From assembly GCA_016932295.1 (NCBI GenBank), contig JAFGDC010000060.1, positions 1-6,145 on the forward strand: a stretch of DNA of 6,145 bases. The letters are read 5' to 3'. Positions 4,929-6,145 of the stretch are shown here, piece by piece (the stretch's first letter is position 1; every line of letters starts with the position of its first letter). Source of the DNA: a candidate division CSSED10-310 bacterium. GTDB taxonomy: Bacteria; CSSED10-310; JAFGDC01. The position numbers were made by a program, and so were the translations under genes. The notes under the pieces were generated by a model. It searched no databases and had not been told where the DNA came from. It was given only the letters and a program-made list of their open reading frames with translations.

Positions 4929-6145
4929 CTACAATAGTTTGACATCGCTCGCCATGAGATTCTCGGCGCCGAATTCCATCTGGACCCTGCCCTTGATCAG
5001 GAAAGGCCCCCTGCCCCTGCGCAGCTCCGCCGCGTTCCGCTGAAAACTCTCAGGGAAGAACACCGCTTCGAACCTCCCGCTCTCGTCGGAAAAGGTCATG
5101 AATTCCATCAGTTTGTTGTCCGTCCCTGTCCGGGTGATCTTGCCGGTTACGCGCCAGCCGATGCAGTACACGTCGTGCGGCGCGAATCCGGCCAGCTCCG
5201 CGGCCGGAACGATACGGCGCCGCTTCCGCAACCATGCCAGCTTGTCCGGATACATGCGGAGCGGATGCCCCGACACGCACAGATCAAGCGCTTCCAGCTC
5301 CCGTCCGATCCGATCCTCCTCGCTGAATTCGGGCAGTTTCGGGATATCATTTATCATCGCCTGCAGCCTGCCCAGCCGCATACTTCCCTTGTCGTACAAC
5401 AACCGCACGACCCAGAGCAGTTGCGGGCGCGTCAACCCGAAGCAATCCAGCGCCCCGGCCATGGCCATCCCGAGCAGTTCGCGTTCGTCCGGTTCCACTC
5501 TGGAAAGGAAATCCAGCAACGATGCAAAGGGTTCCCGTTTTCTTTCCGCCAACAGCCGGTCCAGGGTTTCACGATGCATGTGCCTGATCTGTGCCAATCC
5601 CACCCGCAGCTCCATGTTCCGGCCATGAAACCGCTCTTCTCCATGCACTACGCAAGGAGGAAGGATGCTCACTCCAAGCCGCCGCGCCTCCTCGAGATAC
5701 TCCAGTTGCGAATAGTACCCCCCCTGGTTCGACAGTACCGCCGCCATGAACTCGGCCGGGTGATGGCTTTTCCAGTACATGCTTTCAAAGGACTCGACGG
5801 CGAAGGATGCGGAATGGGCTTTGCAAAAGGCATAGCCGGCAAAAGACTCGATCTGCCTGAAGATCTCCTTGATCACCGGTTCGCTGATGCCGTTTTTCCC
5901 CGCCCCGGAGAAAAACCGTTCCCGGTAGGTGCTCATGTGATTCCAGTTGCGTTTCTTGGACATGCAGCGGCGCAGCCCGTCCGCCTCGGCAAGGGTCATG
6001 CCGGCCACCGCCGCCGCCACCTGGATGACCTGCTCCTGGTAGATCAGGCACCCGTAGGTATCGTTCATGATAGGTTCCAGGAGCGGATGCAGATAGTGCA
6101 CCGGCTCCAGTCCCAGGTGGCGCCTCAGGTAGCTTTGCTTGCCGC
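4929..6145 (-). CDS. DNA polymerase III alpha-type (DnaE family) protein, C-terminal 404 residues
   Basis: The frame is open through the right edge, so the catalytic palm and PHP domain are off window. Visible in order (numbering from the first full codon in the window): HYLHPLLEPIMNDTYG and YQEQVIQVAAAVAGM (about 16-50), the finger motif LRRCMSKKR (about 57-65), IESFAGYAFCKAHSASFA (98-115), HHPAEFMAAVLSNQGGYY (127-144) and EEARRLGVSILPP. A tandem helix-hairpin-helix region follows (MELRVGLAQIRHM to ALDCFGLTRPQLL), then VSGHPLRMY, and an OB fold (YCIGWRVTGKITRTGTD to IKGRVQMEFGAENL). The protein stops about ten residues after the OB fold, so the tau-binding domain of E. coli-type DnaE is absent. 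This, with the FAGYAFCKAHSASFA/GGYY wording, points to a shorter DnaE paralogue rather than the main replicase. A damage-tolerance role is inference; imuA/imuB-like partners would be off window. Confidence 0.9.
   Translation of the reverse strand, partial: GKQSYLRRHLGLEPVHYLHPLLEPIMNDTYGCLIYQEQVIQVAAAVAGMTLAEADGLRRCMSKKRNWNHMSTYRERFFSGAGKNGISEPVIKEIFRQIESFAGYAFCKAHSASFAVESFESMYWKSHHPAEFMAAVLSNQGGYYSQLEYLEEARRLGVSILPPCVVHGEERFHGRNMELRVGLAQIRHMHRETLDRLLAERKREPFASLLDFLSRVEPDERELLGMAMAGALDCFGLTRPQLLWVVRLLYDKGSMRLGRLQAMINDIPKLPEFSEEDRIGRELEALDLCVSGHPLRMYPDKLAWLRKRRRIVPAAELAGFAPHDVYCIGWRVTGKITRTGTDNKLMEFMTFSDESGRFEAVFFPESFQRNAAELRRGRGPFLIKGRVQMEFGAENLMASDVKLL

Noticed and set aside
4513..5043. A 176-codon open frame on the plus strand spanning the polymerase-GNAT gap
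   Set aside because: It overlaps the ends of two well-supported minus-strand genes, and its product shows no family features and an odd composition.
2566..6145. A DNA-damage cluster built from the DnaE-type gene and the 'DinB-like' gene
   Set aside because: The DinB-like protein here is a four-helix metal-site protein that shares only a name with DNA polymerase IV, and unrelated genes lie between the two.

Overview
The window comes from a moderately GC-rich bacterial chromosome. Five complete genes and one gene cut by the right edge all lie on the minus strand. A probable gene tail on the plus strand sits at the left edge. There are no tRNA or rRNA genes, CRISPR repeats, insertion sequences or phage genes that I can see. 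The gene families and their style (a short DnaE-type polymerase, a soluble PAS histidine kinase with a GGCG/CxxC cysteine cluster, SfsA) suggest a Gram-negative lineage of the former Deltaproteobacteria (Desulfuromonadota-like). This is an impression from sequence style, not a computed placement.

Layout in the direction of transcription (right to left): (1) the C-terminal 404 residues of a DNA polymerase III alpha-type protein, ending directly after its OB fold (4929-6145); (2) a 238-bp gap with a hairpin, a spaced direct repeat and an AT-rich promoter-like stretch; (3) a GNAT-type N-acyltransferase (4121-4690); (4) a class I SAM-dependent methyltransferase (3259-4053); (5) a DinB-like four-helix metal-site protein (2566-3126); (6) a 247-bp gap with a weak promoter candidate; (7) a soluble PAS-type sensor histidine kinase (1155-2318), followed after 37 bp by (8) sfsA (389-1117). 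Past sfsA, a 213-bp gap with several small stem-loops separates it from the plus-strand fragment (2-175), which converges on it.

The kinase and sfsA very probably form one transcript. The GNAT, methyltransferase and DinB-like genes are co-directional with short gaps (67 and 132 bp) and may form another; all three belong to families of small group-transfer or detoxification enzymes. Four of the five complete genes carry a Shine-Dalgarno sequence that fixes a start downstream of the longest possible frame; these corrected starts are used here.

I found no convincing new multi-gene system. The best leads are the cysteine cluster in the kinase PAS domain, the polymerase that lacks the replicative C-terminal domain, the unexplained N-terminal extension of the GNAT protein, and the stem-loop-rich gap between the converging genes.
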